Of a stretch of 64,000 nt of DNA, positions 34,051-42,390 are shown in pieces (within the stretch, counting starts at the first letter, position 1; the number at the start of each line of letters is the position of its first letter). The DNA lies in contig CAVPGR010000002.1 of assembly GCA_963704035.1 (NCBI GenBank), forward strand, positions 372,001 to 436,000, written 5' to 3'. The translations under genes and the position numbers were made by a program. Below the pieces are notes generated by a model. The model saw nothing but the letters and a program-made list of their open reading frames with translations. It had not been told where the DNA came from and ran no database searches. This DNA is from JAOSJL01 sp963704035. Its GTDB lineage: Bacteria; Actinomycetota; Acidimicrobiia; IMCC26256; JAOSJL01.

Positions 34051-35373
34051 ATGAGGACTCGGGTCGGCGCGTTCGTGGTCGTGGTCGGCCTGTTGGCGGC
34101 GGCTTGCGGCTCACGAACCGACGACCAGGCTGTGGTGGCGCAAGGTGGTGTCCCTGATTCCACCGATCAGGCCGGTGAGCCGTCGCAGACCGCGATCGAG
34201 TCGCCGTGTGGTGAGGGGGATGCTTCGGGTGCCACCGCGATCGGCGTGAGCGACGACTCGATCACGATCGCCAACATCGCCGACATCGAGGTTCCGGGTG
34301 TGCCGGGGCTCTTCCAGCAGAACCAGGAGGCGATGGAGTCCTTCGTGGCGTACTGCAATTCGCTGGGTGGTGTGAACGGCCGGGAGCTCGTACTCGACAA
34401 GTTGGATTCCAAGCTCACCGAGCACCTCCAGGCGGTCGAGAAGGCGTGCAAGAACGCGTTCGCCATGGTGGGCAACGGCGCGGTCTTCGACGACGCGGGC
34501 CTCCCGGCGCAGCGGGAGTGTGGAATCCCGAACGTACCGGGTATCACCGGTTCTCCCGCGGCGTCAGGAGACACGACGCTCACGGTTCAGCCGATGTCCA
34601 ACCCGCCGGATTCGTGGCCGAAAGGTCCGGGACTCCACGTCATCGACGAGGCACCGAACGCTGCGAAGAACGCCGCGATGTTCGCTGCTCCCAGTGCGGC
34701 ACGCCAGCAGGCCGACAAACAGGTCGACGCCTATGGACAGGTCGGGTTCGAGTGGGTCATCGACGACGACATCGGGATCGGGGAGAGCACCACCGACTGG
34801 CAACCCCGCGTCAAGTCGATGAAGGACAAGGGTGCCGAGTATCTGTACGTGCAGGCAGAAGACGTCGACCTCGCCAACTTCCTGCTCGAGGCCGAAACCC
34901 AGGGATACGCCCCCGAGTGGATCGACGCCGGCCCCCAGGTCTACACCGGCGCCTTCCTCGAGGCGGCAGGGGACACCGCAGAGGGAGTCCACGTCTATGT
35001 GACGACGGTTCCGTTCGAAGAAGCCGACACCAGTGAGATGATGCAGACGTATCTCGACTGGATCGAGAAGACGGTCCCGGGTGCTTCACCCGACGCGCTC
35101 GGTGTGCAGTCGTGGTCGGCAGGGTTGTTGTTCGCGACGGCAGCCAAGGCGTTGGGGAGCGATCTCACCCGAGAGGGACTGATGGACGAACTGCACTCGA
35201 TCACAGAATGGGACGGCCTCGGCATGCACGTGCCGGCCAATCCGGGTGAGAACATCGGGACGAACTGCTTCATGTACGTCCAGGTGCAAGACGGCGAGTT
35301 CGTGCGGGAGTTCCCCGAGGAGGGTTTCGAGTGCATCGAAGGCAACCGTGTCCCCGTGTCGAACAAGAACTGA
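34051..35373 (+). CDS. HAAT-type ABC substrate-binding lipoprotein, tandem copy 1
   Basis: 440 residues from ATG 34051, with GGGGGGAA upstream. The signal sequence VGAFVVVVGLLAAAC ends at a lipidated Cys (about 19), followed by an acidic linker. It is a two-lobe type-I periplasmic fold of the branched-chain amino acid/amide group: SDDSITIANIADIEVPGVPG, CNSLGGVNGRELVLDKLDS (the usual GGVNGR motif), AFAMVGNGAVFDDAG, CGIPNVPGITGSP, YLYVQAEDVDLANFLLEAE and WSAGLLFATAAKALGSDLTR. It captures a small organic ligand outside the membrane for the HAAT permease encoded downstream. Copy-specific residues include MSNPP and DAYGQVGFEW. Ligand unknown. Confidence 0.92.
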   Translation: MRTRVGAFVVVVGLLAAACGSRTDDQAVVAQGGVPDSTDQAGEPSQTAIESPCGEGDASGATAIGVSDDSITIANIADIEVPGVPGLFQQNQEAMESFVAYCNSLGGVNGRELVLDKLDSKLTEHLQAVEKACKNAFAMVGNGAVFDDAGLPAQRECGIPNVPGITGSPAASGDTTLTVQPMSNPPDSWPKGPGLHVIDEAPNAAKNAAMFAAPSAARQQADKQVDAYGQVGFEWVIDDDIGIGESTTDWQPRVKSMKDKGAEYLYVQAEDVDLANFLLEAETQGYAPEWIDAGPQVYTGAFLEAAGDTAEGVHVYVTTVPFEEADTSEMMQTYLDWIEKTVPGASPDALGVQSWSAGLLFATAAKALGSDLTREGLMDELHSITEWDGLGMHVPANPGENIGTNCFMYVQVQDGEFVREFPEEGFECIEGNRVPVSNKN

Positions 35374-35432
35374 AGTGTGCGGCGGGACACCCACTGCATT
35401 GAAATTGAACCCGGCCTATTGAACCCGCTGCA

Positions 35433-35461
35433 TTGAACATGTGGCGTGACTCTGTCATGCT
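35433..35461 (+). promoter_or_regulatory. Promoter-like TTGAAC-N17-CATGCT of binding-protein copy 2
   Basis: Same hexamers and 17-base spacer as in unit 1. Upstream the ATTGAAC element is iterated further (ATTGAAATTGAAC and CTATTGAAC, 35398-35425), so the number of TTGAAC elements differs between units. Confidence 0.4.
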
Positions 35462-35502
35462 GCCCTGTCTCGCGTGCGTTTCATCCAGTTTGGGGGGAAT
35501 CG

Positions 35503-36825
35503 ATGAGGACTCGGCTCGGCGCGTTCGTGGTCGTGGTCGGCCTGTTGGCGGCGGCTTGCGGCTCACGAACCGACGACCAGGCTGTGGTGGCGCAAGGTGG
35601 TGTCCCTGATTCCACCGATCAGGCCGGTGAGCCGTCGCAGACCGCGATCGAGTCGCCGTGTGGTGAGGGGGATGCTTCGGGTGCCACCGCGATCGGCGTG
35701 AGCGACGACTCGATCACGATCGCGAATGTCGCCGACCTCGAGGTTCCGGGTGTGCCGGGGCTCTTTCAGCAGAACCAGGAGGCGATGGAGTCCTTCGTGG
35801 CGTACTGCAATTCGCTGGGTGGTGTGAACGGCCGGGAGCTCGTACTCGACAAGTTGGATTCCAAGCTCACCGAGCACCTCCAGGCGGTCGAGAAGGCGTG
35901 CAAGAACGCGTTCGCCATGGTGGGCAACGGCGCGGTCTTCGACGACGCGGGCATCCCGGCGCAGCTCGAGTGTGGAATCCCGAACGTACCGGGTATCACC
36001 GGTTCTCCCGCGGCGGGAGGAGAGAAGACGCTCACGGTCCAGCCGATTCCCAACCCGCCGGACTCGTGGCCGAAAGGTCCGGGACTCCACGTCATCGACG
36101 AGGCACCGAACGCTGCGAAGAACGCCGCGATGTTCGCCGCTCCCAGTGCGGCACGTCAGCAGGCCGACAGGCAGGTGGACATCTACGAACAGGTCGGGTT
36201 CGACTGGGTCATCGATGACGACATCGGGATCGGGGAGAGCACCACCGACTGGCAACCCCGCGTCAAGTCGATGAAGGACAAGGGTGCCGAGTATCTGTAC
36301 GTGCAGGCAGAAGACGTCGACCTCGCCAACTTCCTGCTCGAGGCCGAAACCCAGGGATATGCCCCCGAGTGGGTCGACGCCGGACAGCAGGTCTACACCG
36401 GCGCCTTCCTCGAGGCCGCGGGGACCACAGCAGAGGGAGTCCACGTCTACGTGACGACGGTTCCGTTCGAAGAAGCCGACACCAGCGAGATGATGCAGAC
36501 GTATCTCGACTGGCTCGAGAAGACGGTCCCGGGTGCTTCACCCGACGCGCTCGGTGTGCAGTCGTGGTCCGCAGGATTGTTGTTCGCGACGGCAGCCAAG
36601 GCGTTGGGGAGCGATCTCACCCGAGAGGGACTGATGGACGAACTGCACTCGATCACAGAATGGGACGGCCTCGGCATGCACGTGCCGGCCAATCCGGGTG
36701 AGAACATCGGGACGAACTGCTACATGTACGTCCAGGTGCAAGACGGCGAGTTCGTGCGGGAGTTCCCCGACGAAGGCTTCGAGTGCATCGAAGGCAACCG
36801 TGTCCCCGTGTCGAACAAGAACTGA
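35503..36825 (+). CDS. HAAT-type ABC substrate-binding lipoprotein, tandem copy 2
   Basis: 440 residues from ATG 35503, the same length as its neighbours. Only about 21 residues differ from copy 1 by eye; examples are NVADLEVPG, DAGIPAQLECG, GGEKTLTVQPIPN, ADRQVDIYEQVGFDW, EWVDAGQQ, AAGTTAEG and DWLEK. Synonymous differences are of similar number. The lipobox, GGVNGR motif and both lobes are intact, so the copy should be functional. It has its own promoter-like leader, so it can be expressed separately. Differences cluster in the middle third and may tune ligand binding; this is inference. Confidence 0.92.
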   Translation: MRTRLGAFVVVVGLLAAACGSRTDDQAVVAQGGVPDSTDQAGEPSQTAIESPCGEGDASGATAIGVSDDSITIANVADLEVPGVPGLFQQNQEAMESFVAYCNSLGGVNGRELVLDKLDSKLTEHLQAVEKACKNAFAMVGNGAVFDDAGIPAQLECGIPNVPGITGSPAAGGEKTLTVQPIPNPPDSWPKGPGLHVIDEAPNAAKNAAMFAAPSAARQQADRQVDIYEQVGFDWVIDDDIGIGESTTDWQPRVKSMKDKGAEYLYVQAEDVDLANFLLEAETQGYAPEWVDAGQQVYTGAFLEAAGTTAEGVHVYVTTVPFEEADTSEMMQTYLDWLEKTVPGASPDALGVQSWSAGLLFATAAKALGSDLTREGLMDELHSITEWDGLGMHVPANPGENIGTNCYMYVQVQDGEFVREFPDEGFECIEGNRVPVSNKN

Positions 36826-36888
36826 AGTGCGCGGTGGGACACCCGGCGTCTTGAACGGCGCATTGAACGCCGCATTGAACCCGCTGCA

Positions 36889-36917
36889 TTGAACATGTGG
36901 CGTGACTCTGTCATGCT
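36889..36917 (+). promoter_or_regulatory. Promoter-like TTGAAC-N17-CATGCT of binding-protein copy 3
   Basis: Same hexamers and spacing as units 1 and 2. Four TTGAAC elements occur at 36851-36894 (CTTGAAC, CATTGAAC, CATTGAAC, CATTGAAC) at roughly 11- to 14-base intervals. Confidence 0.4.
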
Positions 36918-36958
36918 GCCCTGTCTCGCGTGCGTTTCATGCAGTTTGGGGGGAATCG

Positions 36959-38281
36959 ATGAGGACTCGGGTCGGCGCGCTCGTGGTCGTGGTCGGCCTG
37001 TTGGCGGCGGCTTGCGGCTCACGAACCGACGACCAGGCTGTGGTCGCACCGGGTGGTGTCCCTGATTCCACCGATCAGGCCGGTGAGCCGTCGCAGACCG
37101 CGATCGAGTCGCCGTGTGGTGAGGGGGATGCTTCGGGTGCCACCGCGATCGGCGTGAGCGACGACTCGATCACGATCGCCAACATCGCCGACATCGACGT
37201 ACCGGGTGTGCCGGGGCTCTTCCAGCAGAACCAGGAGGCGATGGAGTCCTTCGTGGCGTACTGCAATTCGTTGGGTGGTGTGAACGGCCGGGAGCTCGTG
37301 CTCGACAAGTTGGATTCCAAGCTCACCGAGCACCTCCAGGCGGTCGAGAAGGCGTGCAAGAACGCGTTCGCCATGGTGGGCAACGGCTCGCTCTTCGACG
37401 ACGCGGGCCTCCCGGCGCAGCGGGAGTGTGGAATCCCGAACGTACCGGGTATCACGGGTTCTCCCGCGGCGTCAGGAGACACGACGCTCATGGCCCAGCC
37501 GATTCCCAACCCGCCGGACTCGTGGGTCAAGGGTCCGGGACTCCACGTCATCGACGAGGCACCGAACGCTGCGAAGAACGCCGCGATGTTCGCTGCTCCC
37601 AGTGCGGCACGCCAGCAGGCGGACCTGCAGGTGGACATCTACGAACAGCTCGGGTTCGACTGGGTCATCGACGACGACATCGGGATCGGGGAGAGCACCA
37701 CCGACTGGCAACCCCGCGTCAAGTCCATGAAGGACAAGGGTGCCGAGTACGTGTACGTGCAGGCAGAAGACGTCGACCTCGCCAACTTCCTGCTCGAGGC
37801 CGAAACCCAGGGATACGCCCCCGAGTGGATCGACGCCGGCCAGCAGGTCTACACCGACGCCTTCCTCGAGGCGGCAGGGGACACCGCAGACGGAATCCAC
37901 GTCTACGTGACGACGGTTCCGTTCGAAGAAGCCGACACCAGCGAGATGATGCAGACCTACCTCGACTGGATCGAGAAGACCGTCCCGGGTGCTTCACCCG
38001 ACGCGCTGAGCGTGCAGTCGTGGTCGGCAGGGTTGTTGTTCGCGACGGCAGCCAAGGCGTTGGGGAGCGATCTCACCCGAGAGGGACTGATGGACGAACT
38101 GCACTCGATCACAGAATGGGACGGCCTCGGCATGCACGTGCCGGCCAATCCGGGTGAGAACATCGGGACGAACTGCTTCATGTACGTCCAGGTGCAAGAC
38201 GGCGAGTTCGTGCGGGAGTTCCCCGAGGAGGGTTTCGAGTGCATCGAAGGCAACCGTCTCCCCGTGTCGAACAAGAACTGA
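36959..38281 (+). CDS. HAAT-type ABC substrate-binding lipoprotein, tandem copy 3
   Basis: 440 residues from ATG 36959. About 23 residues differ from copy 1: for example GALVVV, VAPGGVP, DIDVPG, NGSLFDDAG, LMAQPIPNPPDSWVKG, ADLQVDIYEQLGFDW, EYVYVQ, YTDAFLEAAGDTADGIHV, ALSVQS and GNRLPVS. Some positions are shared with copy 2 (IPNPP, DIYEQ, FDW, DAGQQ) and others with copy 1 (ASGDTT, QRECG, DWIEK). This mosaic pattern fits gene conversion within the array. It is the copy nearest the permease gene, 86 bases upstream. Confidence 0.92.
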   Translation: MRTRVGALVVVVGLLAAACGSRTDDQAVVAPGGVPDSTDQAGEPSQTAIESPCGEGDASGATAIGVSDDSITIANIADIDVPGVPGLFQQNQEAMESFVAYCNSLGGVNGRELVLDKLDSKLTEHLQAVEKACKNAFAMVGNGSLFDDAGLPAQRECGIPNVPGITGSPAASGDTTLMAQPIPNPPDSWVKGPGLHVIDEAPNAAKNAAMFAAPSAARQQADLQVDIYEQLGFDWVIDDDIGIGESTTDWQPRVKSMKDKGAEYVYVQAEDVDLANFLLEAETQGYAPEWIDAGQQVYTDAFLEAAGDTADGIHVYVTTVPFEEADTSEMMQTYLDWIEKTVPGASPDALSVQSWSAGLLFATAAKALGSDLTREGLMDELHSITEWDGLGMHVPANPGENIGTNCFMYVQVQDGEFVREFPEEGFECIEGNRLPVSNKN

Positions 38282-38367
38282 GTGAGCGGACAGCGATGAC
38301 GACATGGGTCTGTGAGCACCGAAGATGAGCAGCGAAATCGACACCGAGACACGGCGGTTGTAGAGGC

Positions 38368-40383
38368 GTGAACGTCCAGGACTTCGTCGAGTTCACAGTT
38401 TTCGGTCTGACGGCCGGCGGCATCTTCTTCGTGTCGGCGAGCGGCCTCGTCGTGACCTACGCCACCACCGGCGTCTTCAACTTCGCCCACGGTGCCATCG
38501 GGATGATGGCCGCCTTTCTCTACTGGCAGCTCACGGTGGAGAGCGGCTGGCCCGCTCTGCTGGTGATCGTGCTGATCGTCGTGGTGATCGCGCCGCTGTT
38601 CGGCCTCCTCATCGAACGTCTTCTGATCCGGGGCCTGTACGGCGCTTCGCTGGCCACGACGTTGGTGGTGACGGTGGGCCTCCTGGTGGGCCTCATCGGC
38701 ATTGCCGGAGAGATCTGGGAACCGCAGAGGCGTGTCGTGTCGCCCTTCTTCCAGGGGGAGGGTTTCGACCTCTTCGGTGTCCCCGTCACCTGGCACCGCG
38801 CGATCACCTTTTTCATCGCGGTGGCGGTCGCCGTCGGGCTGCGCATCCTCCTCTACAACACCCGCATGGGCACCACGATGCGAGCGACGGTTGATGATCG
38901 CGACCTCGTGGCGCTGAACGGAGCGCGTCCTGCGTGGGCGGGAGCGGCGGCCTGGGCGCTCGGCGCCTCACTGGCTGCTCTCGCCGGGATTCTTCTGGCG
39001 TCGGCGTTTTCCTCGCTCGACATCGTCGTCATCACCCTCCTCGTCGTCGACGCCTACGCCGCGGCCGTGGTGGGCCGGCTTCGGAGTCTCCCTTTGACGT
39101 TTCTCGGGGCGATGATCCTGGGGCTCCTCGTCAACTACACCGTCGGCTATCTCCCGTATGCGTTCGCGGACGATCGATTGCCCCGCTATCTGCAAGCACT
39201 GCCGAGCGCCATTCCCGCGATCATGCTGTTCGTCGTCCTGTTGCTGCTGCCCCAGGCACGACTACGGGGCTCACGGCTCATCTCCGCGTCGAAGGTCAAA
39301 GTGGCATCGCTTGGCGCGTCCTTGCTCGGAGGTGTCTTGCTCGTCGTGGCAGCGTTGTTGGTCGTGCAGTTCGCCTCTCAGGACAACGTCTTCGAGCTCG
39401 GGAAGGGTCTCGGTCTCGCGCTCGTCGTTCTGTCGCTGCTTCCGCTCACCGGCTACGCGGGGCAGGTGTCTCTGGGCCAACTCGCCTTCGCGGGCGTCGG
39501 AGCGTGGGCCATGGTCGAGTTCGGGGACACGAGCCCGTGGTTGGGGCTTCTCATGGCGGTGGTGATCACGGCGGTGGTGGGGGCGATCGTTTCGCTTCCT
39601 GCCCTTCGTCTCGACGGTCTCTACCTCGCACTCATGACCCTGGCATTCGCCGTTTTCATGGAGGTGCTCGTCTTCCGGCTGGAGAGCGTCCTCGGACCCG
39701 ACTCGAACCTCGTCCCGCGCCTCGATCTGCCGGGACTGAACATGGAGAGCCAGGGCACGTACTTCGTGTTCATGGCCGTGGTCTACGCGCTTCTGGCCAT
39801 CGGTATCCTCGCCATGCGCCGCGCTGCGTTCGGGCGTCGGCTGATCGCCATGCGCGACAGTCCGGCGGCGTGCGCCACGCTCGGAATGAGCTCCAACCGC
39901 ACGAAGCTCCTGGTCTTCACGATGTCGGCCGCCATCGCCGGCCTCGGTGGTGCCGTCTACTGGGGATTCCAGGGATCCGTGACGGCAGTCGAGTTCACGA
40001 TGGTCGCGAGTCTCGTCGTCCTGTTGCTGGCGGTGATCGGAGGGGTTTCCACGGCGAGTGGTGCGCTGCTCGGCGGCCTCTTCTTCGCGATCATCACGAT
40101 CATCTCCCAGGAGATCCCCGAACTCGACTGGCTGCCCGCCATCGCCCCCGCCGTCGTCGGGATCTCCCTGGCGCGTAATCCCGACGGTGCTGTGGCCGAG
40201 ATCGCCGCCCGGCTGCGCGATCAGTTCCTGGGGCGTCGCACCAAGGCCGACGGCGACGGGGAGCACGATCCTCTCACCGATCTGGACGCGTCACTCCCGC
40301 TCGGCACGGACCTGACGCCCGTTCAGGTCGAGGCGCTCGACCGCGAGCTGGCGATCGAGGAGGTGTCCGTTGGAAGCCGTTGA
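38368..40383 (+). CDS. Fused LivH-LivM permease of a HAAT ABC transporter
   Basis: 671 residues from GTG 38368. The first half (about 1-310) is LivH-like: GLTAGGIFFVSASGLVVTYATTGVFNFAHGAIGMMAAFLYW, RMGTTMRATVDDRDLVALNG and AAAVVGRLRSLPLTFLGAM. The second half (about 320-640) is LivM-like: GYAGQVSLGQLAFAGVGAWA, LRLDGLYLALMTLAFA, GRRLIAMRDSPAACATLGM and ISLARNPDGAVAEIA. E. coli encodes these as two proteins; here they form one chain of about 17 membrane helices. The last 14 bases overlap the ATPase gene, so the subunits are translationally coupled. It serves the three binding proteins directly upstream. Confidence 0.93.
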   Translation: MNVQDFVEFTVFGLTAGGIFFVSASGLVVTYATTGVFNFAHGAIGMMAAFLYWQLTVESGWPALLVIVLIVVVIAPLFGLLIERLLIRGLYGASLATTLVVTVGLLVGLIGIAGEIWEPQRRVVSPFFQGEGFDLFGVPVTWHRAITFFIAVAVAVGLRILLYNTRMGTTMRATVDDRDLVALNGARPAWAGAAAWALGASLAALAGILLASAFSSLDIVVITLLVVDAYAAAVVGRLRSLPLTFLGAMILGLLVNYTVGYLPYAFADDRLPRYLQALPSAIPAIMLFVVLLLLPQARLRGSRLISASKVKVASLGASLLGGVLLVVAALLVVQFASQDNVFELGKGLGLALVVLSLLPLTGYAGQVSLGQLAFAGVGAWAMVEFGDTSPWLGLLMAVVITAVVGAIVSLPALRLDGLYLALMTLAFAVFMEVLVFRLESVLGPDSNLVPRLDLPGLNMESQGTYFVFMAVVYALLAIGILAMRRAAFGRRLIAMRDSPAACATLGMSSNRTKLLVFTMSAAIAGLGGAVYWGFQGSVTAVEFTMVASLVVLLLAVIGGVSTASGALLGGLFFAIITIISQEIPELDWLPAIAPAVVGISLARNPDGAVAEIAARLRDQFLGRRTKADGDGEHDPLTDLDASLPLGTDLTPVQVEALDRELAIEEVSVGSR

Positions 40384-41125
40384 CAAGGCTCCGGGGGCAG
40401 CCCTCGACGTGGAGGGTGTCACCGTCAGCTTCGGTGGCCTGCTGGCGCTCGACGACGTCACCATGCACGTCGACGAAGCCTCGGTCACGGGGTTGATCGG
40501 GCCGAACGGAGCGGGAAAGACCACCTTGTTCAACGCGATATGTGGGCTCCAGTCGACGCGACGCGGTTCCGTCACGTTGGACGGGAAGAACCTCTCGCGG
40601 TCGGCCCCGCACGTGCGTGCGCGCCGAGGGCTCGCGCGGACGTTCCAGCGGCTCGAGGTCTTCGGTTCTCTCAGCGTTCGCGACAACATCCGCGTCGCCG
40701 CCGAACTGCACAACCGGTTCAGCGACGTGACCGGCGAAGCGGATGCCACCGTGGAGCCGATCCTCGAGCGTGTCGGCATCGCCGACATCGCCGACGAATA
40801 CGTCGACTCCCTCCCGACGGGCATCGCCCGCCTCGTCGAGCTCGCGCGTGCGCTCGCCACCGAGCCCAAGGTGCTGCTGCTCGACGAGCCTTCGTCAGGT
40901 CTGGATCCCTCGGAGACTTCCGAGATGGGGAATCTCCTGACGGAGATCTCGTCCGAGGGCCTGGCCGTGCTCCTCGTGGAGCACGACGTGGGGCTCGTGA
41001 TGAGCACCTGTCAGAGGATCTACGTCCTCGAGTTCGGGCGGATCATCGCCTGCGGTACTCCTGAAGAAATCCGAGGCGACGAACTGGTCCAGGCCGCGTA
41101 TCTCGGAGCAGGTCGCAGTGACTGA
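40370..41125 (+). CDS. HAAT ABC transporter ATPase, LivG-like (system 1)
   Basis: 251 residues from TTG 40370 with GAGGAGG upstream, inside the permease 3' end. Walker A GPNGAGKTT, Q-loop in ARTFQRLEVF, Walker B VLLLDEPSSGLDP, H-loop LVEHDVGLVM. The LivG hallmark of a long helix after the Q-loop is present (SVRDNIRVAAELHNRF). The ABC signature is unusual: LPTGIARLVELARALA in place of the LSGGQ or LAYGQ type. The C-terminus GTPEEIRGDELVQAAYLG is typical for LivG. It pairs with the LivF-like ATPase that overlaps its 3' end by 8 bases. Confidence 0.92.
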   Translation: MEAVDKAPGAALDVEGVTVSFGGLLALDDVTMHVDEASVTGLIGPNGAGKTTLFNAICGLQSTRRGSVTLDGKNLSRSAPHVRARRGLARTFQRLEVFGSLSVRDNIRVAAELHNRFSDVTGEADATVEPILERVGIADIADEYVDSLPTGIARLVELARALATEPKVLLLDEPSSGLDPSETSEMGNLLTEISSEGLAVLLVEHDVGLVMSTCQRIYVLEFGRIIACGTPEEIRGDELVQAAYLGAGRSD

Positions 41126-41930
41126 GCAGGGCGTGACCGAGAAGCGCCTGGCTGAGCAGGGCGTGGATGAACAGAAAGCGGCCGCCCCGGTGCGCGGTGA
41201 CTGGGAATCCATCTTCGGGGAGGTCCCACGACCGGCGCTCGAACTCCGCGCGGTGAAGGCCGCGTACGGGAAGATCCAGGTTCTTCACGGCATCGACCTC
41301 GTGGTACCCGCAGGTCGGGTCGTGGTGCTGCTGGGCCCCAACGGAGCGGGCAAGTCGACCACCCTGAAGGTCGCGAGCGGCCGGTTGCCCCCGTCGGCGG
41401 GATCGCTCCTCGTCGCAGGGCGGCTGATGAACTGGGTGTCCCCCTCCGCGCTCGCACGTGTCGGAGTGTGCACGATTCCCGAAGGCCGCGGCGTGTTCCC
41501 CAACCTCACGGTGCGCGACAACCTCCGCATGGCCACCTACGCCGGCGCCTCGTTGTCCGACATCGAGGAGCGTACCTACGACCAGTTCCCACGCCTGGCG
41601 GAGCGGCGCCAGCAACTCGCCGGGACCATGAGCGGCGGTGAGCAGCAGATGCTCGCCATGGCGCGTGCGCTGACGACCGACCCAGCCCTGCTTCTCCTCG
41701 ACGAGCTGTCGATGGGTCTCGCTCCGCAGATCGTCGAGGAGCTCTACGAGCAGGTTGCCAAGATCGCCGCGCTGGGCGTGTCGATTCTCATCGTCGAGCA
41801 GTTCGCCCGGACGGTGATGGGTGTGGCCGACGCCGTCGGCCTGATGCTCTCCGGTCGGATGGTCAAGGTCGGCAGACCGCAGGATCTGGAAGACGATCTC
41901 TCTCGCGCCTATCTCGGCGCCGAGGTGTGA
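41118..41930 (+). CDS. HAAT ABC transporter ATPase, LivF-like (system 1)
   Basis: 270 residues from GTG 41118. An N-terminal extension of about 40 residues contains an imperfect repeat (TEQGVTEKRLAEQGVDEQ). The core follows: LRAVKAAYGKIQVLHGIDLVV, Walker A GPNGAGKST, TIPEGRGVFPNLTVRDNL, canonical signature MSGGEQQMLAMARAL, Walker B LLLLDELSMGLAP and IVEQFARTVMGVADAVGLML. PEGRGVFPNLTV is diagnostic of LivF. It completes transporter system 1 (binding proteins, LivHM, LivG, LivF). The extension is not seen in typical LivF and has no clear role. Confidence 0.93.
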   Translation: MTEQGVTEKRLAEQGVDEQKAAAPVRGDWESIFGEVPRPALELRAVKAAYGKIQVLHGIDLVVPAGRVVVLLGPNGAGKSTTLKVASGRLPPSAGSLLVAGRLMNWVSPSALARVGVCTIPEGRGVFPNLTVRDNLRMATYAGASLSDIEERTYDQFPRLAERRQQLAGTMSGGEQQMLAMARALTTDPALLLLDELSMGLAPQIVEELYEQVAKIAALGVSILIVEQFARTVMGVADAVGLMLSGRMVKVGRPQDLEDDLSRAYLGAEV

Positions 41931-41942
41931 CAGGAAGGTAGG

Positions 41943-42374
41943 TTGACGACGGTGACTCAGACGCAGAACACAGGGGCCGACCAGCCCGACTCGGGCACTC
42001 CGCCGCCCGCGAACTCGCGGACCGAGGAGTTCGAACGCGAGATCGGTGAGTTGCGCGTGACCGGCGGCTCCGCGGCCGTCGAGTCGCGCATGCTGGTGAT
42101 AGGGATCATCGGAATCGCGGTCGGCCTCGGTGCCATCGCCCTCGGATACTGGGGTGCGTCGGATACGGCCGTACTGAACGAGCAGATCTCGTACCTGATC
42201 AGTGGAGGGCTGCTGGGCATCGGCATCACCGCCGTGGGTGCCGCGATCTACCTCCGTTACGCCACCGGGCGGTTTTTCCGTTACTGGCTCGTGCGACTGG
42301 TCTACGAGCAGCGGGCCCAGACCGACCGGATCATCGAGGCGCTCGAGCGCGACGGTCCTCCTCCGACCGGCTGA
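41943..42374 (+). CDS. Small two-helix membrane protein
   Basis: 143 residues from TTG 41943, with AGGAAGG just upstream; GTG 41952 is an alternative. A hydrophilic N-terminus of about 50 residues (GADQPDSGTPPPANSRTEEF) leads to two membrane helices (about 56-76, MLVIGIIGIAVGLGAIALGYW, and 88-108, SGGLLGIGITAVGAAIYLRYA). A basic/aromatic cytoplasmic tail (RFFRYWLVRLVYEQR) follows. No family recognised. It lies 12 bases after the LivF gene and 16 bases before a CoA ligase, all co-directional, so it is probably an accessory part of this uptake-and-activation operon. Confidence 0.7.
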   Translation: MTTVTQTQNTGADQPDSGTPPPANSRTEEFEREIGELRVTGGSAAVESRMLVIGIIGIAVGLGAIALGYWGASDTAVLNEQISYLISGGLLGIGITAVGAAIYLRYATGRFFRYWLVRLVYEQRAQTDRIIEALERDGPPPTG

Positions 42375-42390
42375 TCCCGGCCGCCCCACG

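Larger units (their letters stand above)
33964..38281 (+). repeat. Tandem triplication of a leader plus substrate-binding-protein gene (unit about 1.45 kb)
   Basis: Three units with starts at 34051, 35503 and 36959 (periods 1452 and 1456 bases). Each holds a TTGAAC-rich leader of about 85 bases, a 1323-base gene and, after units 1 and 2, a conserved GTGxGCGGxGGGACACCC tail. The third unit runs into the permease gene spacer. Identity is about 95% at protein level by eye, and the leaders are nearly invariant. Confidence 0.9.

Noticed and set aside
33964..38281. Could the repeats be a CRISPR or mobile array?
   Set aside because: The units are 1.45 kb coding copies with no spacer logic, terminal inverted repeats, transposase or target duplication.
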